From Spirochaeta thermophila DSM 6192 (lineage in GTDB: Bacteria > Spirochaetota > Spirochaetia > Winmispirales > Winmispiraceae): DNA of 64,000 nucleotides. The stretch's first letter is position 1, and each line of letters begins with the position of its first letter. The stretch lies in the NCBI RefSeq assembly GCF_000147075.1, contig NC_014484.1, positions 1,815,501 through 1,879,500 of the forward strand. Direction: 5' to 3'. This document shows, piece after piece, positions 8,942 to 16,030 of the stretch. The notes under the pieces were generated by a model, which was given only the letters and a program-made list of their open reading frames with translations, was not told the origin of the DNA and did not search any database. Position numbers and translations under genes: made by a program.

Positions 8942-9471
8942 CCCTCCACCTCCGAACGCCCGCAGAGGAGCTGAAGGTAGGTCCTCGCCTCCACCGCATC
9001 CTTAAGCCCCCACCGCGCAAGCTCATCCTGCACCCGCCTCACCGCATCCTCCTCGTTCACCGCACCCACCGCCTCCACCTCCAGGAACCACCCCAGCCCC
9101 CCCACCTCACACAACTCCACCACCACCCCCTCCCCCCGGAACCGCCACCCCTGCTTCACCTTCCGCACCAGGAACGAACACCCGAGGTAATCGAGAAGCG
9201 CCCTCAGTGCCGCCGCATCCTCCACCCCGAACTCCACCTCCTCGTTCCGCTCCACCCCCGCTTCAATCCGCTTCACCTTGAAGGCGCACGTCCACCGCTC
9301 CCCCTCCCTCCGCAGGCGTACATGACGAGGCCGCACCCCCTCCACCGGAGGACCCGTGTAGTACTCGTCCTCCTTTCTGAAGGCCTCGCCCCCACCGTAG
9401 GCGGCCTCCAGCCGACCCCTCAGGGCCACGGGATCCTCCACCCACGCCTTCACCTCGATCTCCCGTGCCAC
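8938..9471 (-). CDS. CYTH-domain protein (CyaB/thiamine-triphosphatase-like)
   Basis: 177 residues, CYTH triphosphate-tunnel fold. The diagnostic ExExK is at the N terminus (REIEVKAWV), then DEYYTGPP, LRRE, FKVKRIE and ELCEVGGLGWFLEVE complete the acidic/basic strand pattern. Family members are class IV adenylyl cyclases or triphosphatases; which one applies cannot be told. GTG start with AGGAGG 6 bases upstream. It lies 8 bases behind purU and overlaps the epimerase. Confidence 0.88.
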   Translation of the reverse strand: MAREIEVKAWVEDPVALRGRLEAAYGGGEAFRKEDEYYTGPPVEGVRPRHVRLRREGERWTCAFKVKRIEAGVERNEEVEFGVEDAAALRALLDYLGCSFLVRKVKQGWRFRGEGVVVELCEVGGLGWFLEVEAVGAVNEEDAVRRVQDELARWGLKDAVEARTYLQLLCGRSEVEG

Positions 9472-9479
9472 GGCCCCTC

Positions 9480-10343
9480 CTAGTCGAAGATCACCGTCCG
9501 GTTCCTGAAGACCAGGATCCGATGATCGATGTGGAGCTTGAGCGCCCGCGAGAGCACCAGCTTCTCCACATCCTTCCCCTTCTGCATGAGATCCCTCACG
9601 GTATCCCGGTGGCTCACCCGCACCACGTCCTGCTCGATGATCGGCCCCTCATCCAGATCCTCGGTCACGTAGTGGCTCGTCGCCCCGATGATCTTCACCC
9701 CCCGCTCGTACGCCTGGTGGTACGGCCTGGCCCCTGCAAAGGCCGGGAGGAAGCTGTGGTGTATGTTGATGATCCGGTTCCGAAACTCGTTCACGAACCG
9801 GGGAGAGAGGATCTGCATGTACCGTGCGAGCACCACCAGATCCACCCCGTGCTCCTTGAGGAGGGCGATCTCCTTCTCCTCCACCTCCTCCTTGGTCTCC
9901 CTGTTCACGGGGAAATAATAGAAGGGAACCCCGAAGTACTCGGCGATCGGCCGCGTGGTCTCGTGGTTGCTCAGGATCATCACGATATCCGCATCGATCT
10001 CCCCCTCCTTGTGCCGCAGGAGCACGTCGTAGAGGCAATGATCCTGCTTCGAGACGAAGATCGCCATCCGGGTCCGCCTGTCCGAGAACTCGATCCGCCA
10101 GTCCATCCGGTACTTGATGGCGATAGGCTCGAAAGCCTGGGTGATCTTCTCCCGTGGAAGGGCGAAGTCCGAGATGTCCCACTCCACCCTCATGAAAAAG
10201 GTGTTGGTCTCGGGATCGTTGTGCTGGTGGGACTGGAGGATGTTCCCCCCGTAGGTGAAGATGAAGTGTGAGACCTCTGCGACGATCCCCTTGGTGTCGG
10301 GACAGGAAAAGAGGAGTATTGCGCTCGGAGGATGTTGTTTCAT
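9480..10343 (-). CDS. purU: Formyltetrahydrofolate deformylase
   Basis: Hydrolyses 10-formyl-THF to THF and formate, balancing one-carbon pools and feeding PurT-type purine synthesis. 287 residues: N-terminal ACT-like domain (ILLFSCPDTKGIVAEVSHFI), then formyltransferase fold with the catalytic Asn/His/Asp set (ILSNHETTRPIAEYF, INIHHSFLPAF, TEDLDEGPIIEQD). ATG chosen because the N-terminal ACT domain starts there. It is the first gene of a four-gene operon. The promoter is 6 bases upstream, giving a predicted leaderless message. Confidence 0.95.
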   Translation of the reverse strand: MKQHPPSAILLFSCPDTKGIVAEVSHFIFTYGGNILQSHQHNDPETNTFFMRVEWDISDFALPREKITQAFEPIAIKYRMDWRIEFSDRRTRMAIFVSKQDHCLYDVLLRHKEGEIDADIVMILSNHETTRPIAEYFGVPFYYFPVNRETKEEVEEKEIALLKEHGVDLVVLARYMQILSPRFVNEFRNRIINIHHSFLPAFAGARPYHQAYERGVKIIGATSHYVTEDLDEGPIIEQDVVRVSHRDTVRDLMQKGKDVEKLVLSRALKLHIDHRILVFRNRTVIFD

Positions 10344-10349
10344 GGCCTG

Positions 10350-10378
10350 ATTATAGAAGGCGGAAGGGCACGAAGCAA
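10350..10378 (-). promoter_or_regulatory. Leaderless-type promoter of purU
   Basis: TTGCTT (10373-10378), 17 bases, perfect TATAAT (10350-10355), 6 bases, ATG. The clearest case of a -10 box placed so that transcription should start on the start codon. Confidence 0.75.
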
Positions 10379-10393
10379 GCCCCACCTTCTCTC

Positions 10394-10422
10394 TGGACAC
10401 CATCCCCTCCATCCCCTAGTAT
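10394..10422 (+). promoter_or_regulatory. Leaderless-type promoter of the carbonic-anhydrase-like/crcB operon
   Basis: TGGACA (10394-10399), 17 bases, TAGTAT (10417-10422), 6 bases, ATG. No Shine-Dalgarno site is present. Confidence 0.7.
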
Positions 10423-10428
10423 GGCCCC

Positions 10429-10806
10429 ATGAGCCAGTGGATATGTCTGCTCACCTGCATGGACGGACGGATCCAGCGACCGGTCCTGGAGTTCCTCCTC
10501 GAACGGCACCCCGGGGCCTTCATCGACACCATCACCGAGCCGGGCATGGACGGCCTTCTCGCCACCCATCGGCTGGAAGAGATCCCCGGCCTCCTCCGGA
10601 AGCTGGAGATCTCGTTCGAGGTCCACGGCGCGCGTGCCGTCTACGTGGCGGGCCACACCGACTGCGCCGGCAACCCGGTGGACGATGCGGTCCACCTCGC
10701 CCACATCCGTAGGGGCATCCATCTCCTCACGGAGCACTTCCCCGGTATCCCTGTCCGCGGCCTGTGGGTGGGACCTACATGGAAGGTCGCCTCCGTGGAG
10801 GCATAG
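10429..10806 (+). CDS. Mini beta-carbonic-anhydrase-like protein
   Basis: 125 residues, much shorter than ordinary beta-carbonic anhydrases (about 200). It keeps both zinc-site motifs of that family: CxDxR as CMDGR near residue 10, and HxxC in GHTDCAGNPV near residue 80. Such short CA-like proteins are known as a separate group, and activity is not assured. It is translated first in an operon with crcB (1-base gap) and a DUF190 gene, so a role linked to anion handling is possible. The other reading, a regulator or metal-binding protein, cannot be excluded. Confidence 0.75.
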   Translation: MSQWICLLTCMDGRIQRPVLEFLLERHPGAFIDTITEPGMDGLLATHRLEEIPGLLRKLEISFEVHGARAVYVAGHTDCAGNPVDDAVHLAHIRRGIHLLTEHFPGIPVRGLWVGPTWKVASVEA

Positions 10807-10807
10807 G

Positions 10808-11209
10808 ATGCATCTTGCCCTCATCGTCGCGGTCGCAATAGGCGGGGCAGGGGGCGCGGTCTCCCGCTTCCTCCTCTCCTCCCTCATCTCGACTCAGAGC
10901 GGCGGGACCTTCCCCTGGGGCACCGTGGTGGTGAACCTCATGGGGAGCTTCCTCCTCGCCTTCGTGATGGGACTCTCGGAGCGCCTCTCCCTCTCTCCCG
11001 CGACCAGGTCGTTCATCACCGTGGGATTCCTGGGCGCCTTCACCACCTTCTCCACACTCACCTACGAGACCCTTACCCTCCTACGCGAGGGCGACTACCT
11101 CCCCGCCCTGCTCTACAGCGGTGGACAGCTCCTCTGCGGCCTCATCGCCGCAGCGGCGGGCTTCCTCGCAGCCCGCATCGTGTGGTACGCTCTCTCCGGA
11201 CGGATATGA
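10808..11209 (+). CDS. crcB: Fluoride channel/exporter CrcB (Fluc)
   Basis: 133 residues, four membrane helices, dimeric dual-topology fluoride channel in the inner membrane. Family motifs visible: GGAGGAVSRFL near the start, WGTVVVNLMGSFLLAF, and GFLGAFTTFSTLTYET with the conserved Phe/Thr track. Starts 1 base after the upstream stop, GGAGG within the end of the preceding gene. No fluoride riboswitch is visible, because the transcript is predicted to begin at the first start codon of the operon. Confidence 0.95.
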   Translation: MHLALIVAVAIGGAGGAVSRFLLSSLISTQSGGTFPWGTVVVNLMGSFLLAFVMGLSERLSLSPATRSFITVGFLGAFTTFSTLTYETLTLLREGDYLPALLYSGGQLLCGLIAAAAGFLAARIVWYALSGRI

Positions 11210-11219
11210 GGAGGTACCG

Positions 11220-11534
11220 ATGAAGGCCGTACGCCTGCGCATCTACACATCAGAGGACGAGAAGATAGGCCACCTCCCCCTCTACGAGGCCGTGGCCGAA
11301 CAGGCGCGCACCCTGGGGCTCGCAGGCCTCACCGTGTTCAGGGGGATATTCGGCTTCGGGAGGGACAGACACATCCACACCGTGAAGGTCCTCTCCCTCT
11401 CTGAGAACCTCCCGGTGGTCCTCGAGCTCATCGACACCAGGGAACGCATCGAGGCCCTCCTCCCCTTCCTCGACACACACCTCAGGAACGGGATCTACAC
11501 CCTGGAGGAGGTGGAGCTCCACATACCGCAGTAG
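11220..11534 (+). CDS. DUF190 family protein
   Basis: 104 residues, compact alpha/beta protein of the DUF190 family, recognised by LRIYTSEDEKIGHLPLYEAV, AGLTVFRGIFGFG and LPVVLELID. These proteins are regularly encoded next to crcB and have a PII-like or ferredoxin-like fold; function unproven. Preceded by GAGGAGG and 10 bases after crcB. Last gene of the fluoride operon. Confidence 0.88.
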   Translation: MKAVRLRIYTSEDEKIGHLPLYEAVAEQARTLGLAGLTVFRGIFGFGRDRHIHTVKVLSLSENLPVVLELIDTRERIEALLPFLDTHLRNGIYTLEEVELHIPQ

Positions 11535-11621
11535 AGGAAAGGGCTGAAGCGCCTTCCGGATCCCCGCGGCCCCGGCACACCACCGCGGTATCTCGAAGGC
11601 CGTTCCATCACACGGTGTGCA

Positions 11622-11652
11622 CGAAAGAGGGGAGGCTCCGAGGCCTCCCCTC
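11622..11652 (-). terminator. Hairpin terminator after the OmpA-type gene
   Basis: Perfect 10-bp stem GAGGGGAGGC/GCCTCCCCTC (11627-11636, 11643-11652), loop 6. On the minus strand it is followed by TTTCGTG, a weak U tract. It may also end the DUF190 transcript. The rest of 11535-11671 shows nothing else. Confidence 0.65.
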
Positions 11653-11671
11653 GCACACCCGCATCATCCGA

Positions 11672-14152
11672 TCAGTTGCCGGACTTCTCCTTCAGGAGGA
11701 ACTCCACCCTCCGGTTCACCCACCGCTTCTTGAGATCGCTGAAGGGCACGATGGGCCGAGAGCCCCCATAGCCCACGATGGAGAGCCGCGAGGGATCCAC
11801 CCCCCTGGAGATGAGGGCCTTTCGCACTGCCTCGGCCCTCGCACGGGAGAGCGGGATAAGGACCTCCTGGTGCTCTATCTTCGCCCGCTCGGGATCGAAC
11901 CAGAGGAGGGATACCGCATGGCCTTCGAGCTGCACGGTATACTGCGGGAACTTCTTGAGCATCGCGGCCACCTCGTCGAGGGTGCGGAGATTCTCCTCAC
12001 GGATCTCAGGCGGCACCTTGTCGGTGTAGTCAGCGGTGAAGGGCGCAAAGTGGATGTCGGGCACGCTGATGTAGGCTCCGCCGTCCTTGATCACCACGTA
12101 CACGTCGGTCACCACCAGGGCCGAGGCCTTCGCCACGTTGCCGCCGAGATCCGTAACTGTGAAGACCACGGGATACTCGTGGGCCTGTTCCGCCAGGTCG
12201 CCCGACTCGAAGAAGCCGTCCCATACGATCTGGGCCGGAGGCTCCCCTCCTCCCGAGAAAGTTTGCCTCCGATCCTTGTTGGTGATCATCAGCTCCCACG
12301 ACTCGATACCCGCCTCGTCCCTCACCTCGGGGATGAAGGCCACCACCTCATCCCTTCCGTCGCCGTCGGGCGAGAATGGGACGGGCTCGGCACTCACGGA
12401 CACCTCAGGGGGCACGGTGTCCACCCACACCGAAAGGGGGGGACTCTCGAGTACGGTTCCCTTCTCGCCGTACGTCACAGAGGCCACGATCTCATATCGT
12501 CCGTCGGGCACCTCCATGGTGAGGAGCCGCTCCGTGGAGATGGTGAAGGGAATGACGATGCCTTCCACTCCGAGCATCTCCTGATCGACCACATAGCGCT
12601 CGCCCTGAGGCGTGGTGATGGTGATGACCAGCCGGTTCACGGGAAGCCCTTCATCGCCGGTCACCGTGATCTCGAGCGAATCCCTCACCCCGTCGCCGTT
12701 GGGAGAAAAGCCGGGATGGTCCACCGCGAGCCCTATCTGAGGCAGGGCGTAGCTCACCGCGATCTCGTTTACCTCGGCCATCCCCAGGTTCCCAGCCTCA
12801 TCCCTGGCATAGACGCGATAGGTGTAGAGACCTTCCGGGACCTTCTTGCCGGTCTCATCCGTACCGTCCCATACGAAGTCACCCAGACCGCCTTCCCAGG
12901 TGCGTGTGAGTACGAGCTGCCCCTGAGGTGAACGGACTTCCGATGTCCAGACCACATCCTTGTCGGGTGAGGTCTGCTCCACGACGAACACATCCTGGAA
13001 CCCGTCGTCGTTGGGAGAGAGCTTCCTGGGCCCGTACTGGAGGAGCGCTACCGGAGGCTGGGTATCGATCACTACCGGCACCTCGGTCACCGCGACAGTT
13101 CCCGAGAGATACTCGGTCTCCAGGCGCAGGGTATACTCGCCGTCGGGCAGCACGGTATCGTCGAACCGGCCGTTGAACACGTAGGTAGTGGGAAGCTCGA
13201 ACGAACTCACCGAAGCGAGGACCCTGCCATCCGCATCCCTCACCTCGCCACGCACCCCCACGATCTGACCCGGCGACCTGTCCACCAGGGTGATCACACA
13301 GAAATCCTGTACATCGTCCGCATTGGGAGAGATGTGATCGGGCTCGGCCTTCACCACCACCTGCTTGGGCGCGGCATCGACCACCACAGGCCCCGCCTTC
13401 GTGGAGAAAGCGTTCCCCGCCCTGTCGGTGGAGGAGAGCACGTAGTAGTACTCCCCGTCGGGGATGATCGTGCCGTCTGAGAGCTTCCCGTTCCAGAAGA
13501 TGGAAGCGGGCGCACCGTTCTCGAGCACGTAGCGGAACACCTCGGTACCATCCTCCCTCTGGACGCTCATGATCCACTGCTCCTCGGTGCTACCCGACTG
13601 CTCCACCACGATGGTGTCCTTGCTCCCGTCTCCGTTCGGGGAAAAGATGGGTTCGGGGATCCGCACCTGTGCGGAGGGAGGGGTATTGTCCACCACGACG
13701 GAAATGGAGGAGGTGGAGGTCTGTCCCAGGTGGTCGGTCACGGTCAGCGAGCACGTGTACGAGCCTTCCGGCACGGCGCGCCCCTCGGCATCGGTCCCGC
13801 TCCACTCGACAGAGGAGGGGATCTCCACCGAAGGCCGTTTCTTGAGCCCCAGCGAGATGAGGAGATTGCTAAAGAAACCGGGTTTCGGCAGGGGCTCGCT
13901 CTGTGCGGTGAAGACCACCTTCCCCCCCTCGTCCTGGATCACGATCCTGTAATCCTGGATCGAGGTATTCGCCGTCACGGAGAGGGGAATGACGATCGAG
14001 TCCTGCACCCCGGGAGAGGCCCCGGGGGAGATATACACCGCATCCTCCTCTCCGAGCGAGACGACAGGAGGTCCTTCTTCCTTCTTCCCCCCTGCGAACA
14101 GCAGTGCGGGGAGAAGGACGAGCATTGCGACAACGGTCCAGCATCGTTTCAT
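11672..14152 (-). CDS. Surface/periplasmic protein with repeated Ig-like domains and a C-terminal OmpA domain
   Basis: 826 residues. Signal peptide to about residue 20 (ALLFAGGKKEE). The body consists of at least six tandem Ig/FlgD-like units, each opening with a calcium-type loop: IFSPNGDGSKD, HISPNADDVQD, KLSPNDDGFQD, GFSPNGDGVRD, PFSPDGDGRDE, and each carrying W(D/N)G and YTYRVYARDEAGN-type strands. The last 130 residues are an OmpA-like peptidoglycan-binding domain (VQLEGHAV, LSRARAEAVRKAL, VGYGGSRPIV, NRRVEF). Likely links the outer envelope to peptidoglycan. Single gene with its own promoter, AAGGGGG Shine-Dalgarno and terminator. Confidence 0.88.
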   Translation of the reverse strand: MKRCWTVVAMLVLLPALLFAGGKKEEGPPVVSLGEEDAVYISPGASPGVQDSIVIPLSVTANTSIQDYRIVIQDEGGKVVFTAQSEPLPKPGFFSNLLISLGLKKRPSVEIPSSVEWSGTDAEGRAVPEGSYTCSLTVTDHLGQTSTSSISVVVDNTPPSAQVRIPEPIFSPNGDGSKDTIVVEQSGSTEEQWIMSVQREDGTEVFRYVLENGAPASIFWNGKLSDGTIIPDGEYYYVLSSTDRAGNAFSTKAGPVVVDAAPKQVVVKAEPDHISPNADDVQDFCVITLVDRSPGQIVGVRGEVRDADGRVLASVSSFELPTTYVFNGRFDDTVLPDGEYTLRLETEYLSGTVAVTEVPVVIDTQPPVALLQYGPRKLSPNDDGFQDVFVVEQTSPDKDVVWTSEVRSPQGQLVLTRTWEGGLGDFVWDGTDETGKKVPEGLYTYRVYARDEAGNLGMAEVNEIAVSYALPQIGLAVDHPGFSPNGDGVRDSLEITVTGDEGLPVNRLVITITTPQGERYVVDQEMLGVEGIVIPFTISTERLLTMEVPDGRYEIVASVTYGEKGTVLESPPLSVWVDTVPPEVSVSAEPVPFSPDGDGRDEVVAFIPEVRDEAGIESWELMITNKDRRQTFSGGGEPPAQIVWDGFFESGDLAEQAHEYPVVFTVTDLGGNVAKASALVVTDVYVVIKDGGAYISVPDIHFAPFTADYTDKVPPEIREENLRTLDEVAAMLKKFPQYTVQLEGHAVSLLWFDPERAKIEHQEVLIPLSRARAEAVRKALISRGVDPSRLSIVGYGGSRPIVPFSDLKKRWVNRRVEFLLKEKSGN

Positions 14153-14172
14153 CTATGTCCCCCTTCCGACAC

Positions 14173-14202
14173 AGTATACCCCCTCATGCCGGGTTTGTAC
14201 AA
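14173..14202 (-). promoter_or_regulatory. Promoter of the OmpA-type gene
   Basis: TTGTAC (14197-14202), 18 bases, TATACT (14173-14178), then about 20 bases including AAGGGGG before the ATG: a conventional leader, in contrast to the leaderless genes nearby. Confidence 0.65.
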
Positions 14203-14277
14203 CTATATTCCGCTTCCAGATCACCTCTGCCCCATGATACACGACCGGCATCCGTCTCCTCCTGCTTCACGTCCCCC

Positions 14278-14306
14278 TTGCCTGCCGATCCCTCCTCCCG
14301 TAGAGT
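14278..14306 (+). promoter_or_regulatory. Leaderless-type promoter of the glycosyltransferase
   Basis: TTGCCT (14278-14283), 17 bases, TAGAGT (14301-14306), 7 bases, ATG. No Shine-Dalgarno site. Confidence 0.55.
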
Positions 14307-14313
14307 ATGGCGC

Positions 14314-15858
14314 ATGAGGATCGGGATCGTGCACTACCACCTCAGACCCGGGGGGGTCACCTCGGTCATCACCGACGGGGTACGGGGCCTTCTCACCCAC
14401 TGGGAGGACGTCTCCATCCGTCTCATTACGGGCTCACGCGAGGACACCGACAGGGTGCTCCGATCCATCGGTGCAGCCTCCGACTCGCGGGTGGAGGTGA
14501 GGGTGCATCCCCAGGTGGGCTACCACGACCAGGACGCCCCTCTTCCCGACGCGACCCGCATAGAGGAGATACGACGTATCCTCACCACCGAGGCGGGCGA
14601 GTGCGACCTCCTCTGGGTGCACAACTACCACCTGGGCAAGAACCCGGCCTTCACCGAGGCCCTCCTCCGCACCATCGACGACCTCCCCTCCCGTCGTTTC
14701 CTCCTTCACATCCACGACTTCCCGGAGAGCGGTCGCTACCAGAACCTCGCATCCCTCCACCTGGTGACCCGCTCCCCCCTCTACCCCACCGGCCCCAACG
14801 TCCGCTACGCCCTCATCAACCGGCGCGACCTGCGCATCCTCAGGGAAGCCGGCATCCCGGCCGACCGCCTCTTCCTGCTGGAGAACCCCTACCACCCCCT
14901 TCCCCCGCCCACACTCACCGACCCCCGCCCGGTCCTCCTCACGCGCCTCGCCCCCCACCTCTCCCCCGCCACCCCCCTCCACCTCTCCCCCATCCGCACC
15001 ATACGCAGGAAGAACGTCCTGGAAGGGGCCCTCCTCTCCCGCCTCCTCTCGCCCGACGCCCTCTACGCCGTCTCCCTCCCCGGCACCTCGCAGCAGGAGA
15101 CGGCCTACTCCGAACTCGTGGAAGCCTGTTACCGCGAAGGCCTCATACGGGGCCTCTTCCCCCTCGGGCCCCTTGCCGAGCAGGTAGGCCTCCCCTTTCC
15201 GACCACCCTCCACGCCGCCGACCTCCTCGTGAGCTCCTCGGTCCAGGAAGGCTTCGGATACCTCTTCATCCAGGCCCTCGACGTGGGCAAACCCCTCCTC
15301 GCCCGCAGACTCGACATCCTGGAAGGCTTCGAGGAGATCTTCACCGACTACCCCGCCTTCCTTTACTCCGACGTCCGCATCCCCGCATCCCTCGTGGACA
15401 CACACCTCATCCCCATCCCCGAACTCGCCGAGGCCTACCGTCGCAAGCTCCGCACCATCACCCCCCTCCTCCCCCCCTCGCTGGGGGAGTCCCTCGACGC
15501 GCAGCTCAGGGAGGAGTTCGAATCCTCTGCCATCGACTTCTCCTACCTCCCCGTACCCGCCCAGAAGGCCCTCCTCCACCTCATCACCGAGACGCCCCAC
15601 ACCCTGGAATCGATCCGCACCGCCAACGCCACCCTCCTCGAACAAGCCGCCGAGACCCTCACCCGCCCCCTCCCCCCCGACACCCGGGACCGTCTCGCCC
15701 GATTTTCACTCGAAGCCCACCTCGTGACCCTCGCCCGAATACTCGAGAGCTACACCCTCCCCGCAACCCCCGATCCTCCCCATCCGGAGGGCATCCCCGA
15801 TCAGGTGCTCCACGCCTTTGCACGCAAGGAATACCTCAGGCTCCTCTACGATTTCTGA
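14314..15858 (+). CDS. GT-B fold glycosyltransferase
   Basis: 514 residues, soluble GT4-like glycosyltransferase. The N terminus MRIGIVHYHLRPGGVTSV is the usual GT-B opening with glycine loop, and the nucleotide-sugar site SSSVQEGFGYLFIQAL carries the paired Glu (Ex7E). Donor and acceptor unknown. A C-terminal extension of roughly 100 residues after the GT-B fold (from LREEFESSAIDF) is not recognised. ATG chosen at the GT-B strand; the region upstream holds a promoter and no Shine-Dalgarno site. Parts (about 14,890-15,010 and 15,440-15,780) are C-rich. Single gene. Confidence 0.82.
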   Translation: MRIGIVHYHLRPGGVTSVITDGVRGLLTHWEDVSIRLITGSREDTDRVLRSIGAASDSRVEVRVHPQVGYHDQDAPLPDATRIEEIRRILTTEAGECDLLWVHNYHLGKNPAFTEALLRTIDDLPSRRFLLHIHDFPESGRYQNLASLHLVTRSPLYPTGPNVRYALINRRDLRILREAGIPADRLFLLENPYHPLPPPTLTDPRPVLLTRLAPHLSPATPLHLSPIRTIRRKNVLEGALLSRLLSPDALYAVSLPGTSQQETAYSELVEACYREGLIRGLFPLGPLAEQVGLPFPTTLHAADLLVSSSVQEGFGYLFIQALDVGKPLLARRLDILEGFEEIFTDYPAFLYSDVRIPASLVDTHLIPIPELAEAYRRKLRTITPLLPPSLGESLDAQLREEFESSAIDFSYLPVPAQKALLHLITETPHTLESIRTANATLLEQAAETLTRPLPPDTRDRLARFSLEAHLVTLARILESYTLPATPDPPHPEGIPDQVLHAFARKEYLRLLYDF

Positions 15859-15965
15859 GCCCACCCGTCCCCGGGAACCTCCCTGCCGCAGGCTTCCCCT
15901 CACAAAAAAGAGATAAAATTTTCCTCAATGGCACTCCCTCCTCCCCGCTTTTTCCTTCCTTGCAC

Positions 15966-15994
15966 TTGCAATCCCCCCTGAATAAGGCTATAGT
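15966..15994 (+). promoter_or_regulatory. Promoter of the PFOR gene
   Basis: TTGCAA (15966-15971), 17 bases, TATAGT (15989-15994). A leader of about 30 bases ends in AGAGGTTGAATC before the ATG. Confidence 0.8.
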
Positions 15995-16030
15995 GGAGGT
16001 AATCCAATCCCATACAAAAGAGGTTGAATC

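Noticed and set aside
10413-10428. Fluoride riboswitch ahead of crcB
   Set aside because: The operon promoter ends 6 bases before the first start codon, and no riboswitch-like fold is seen inside the CA-like gene end.
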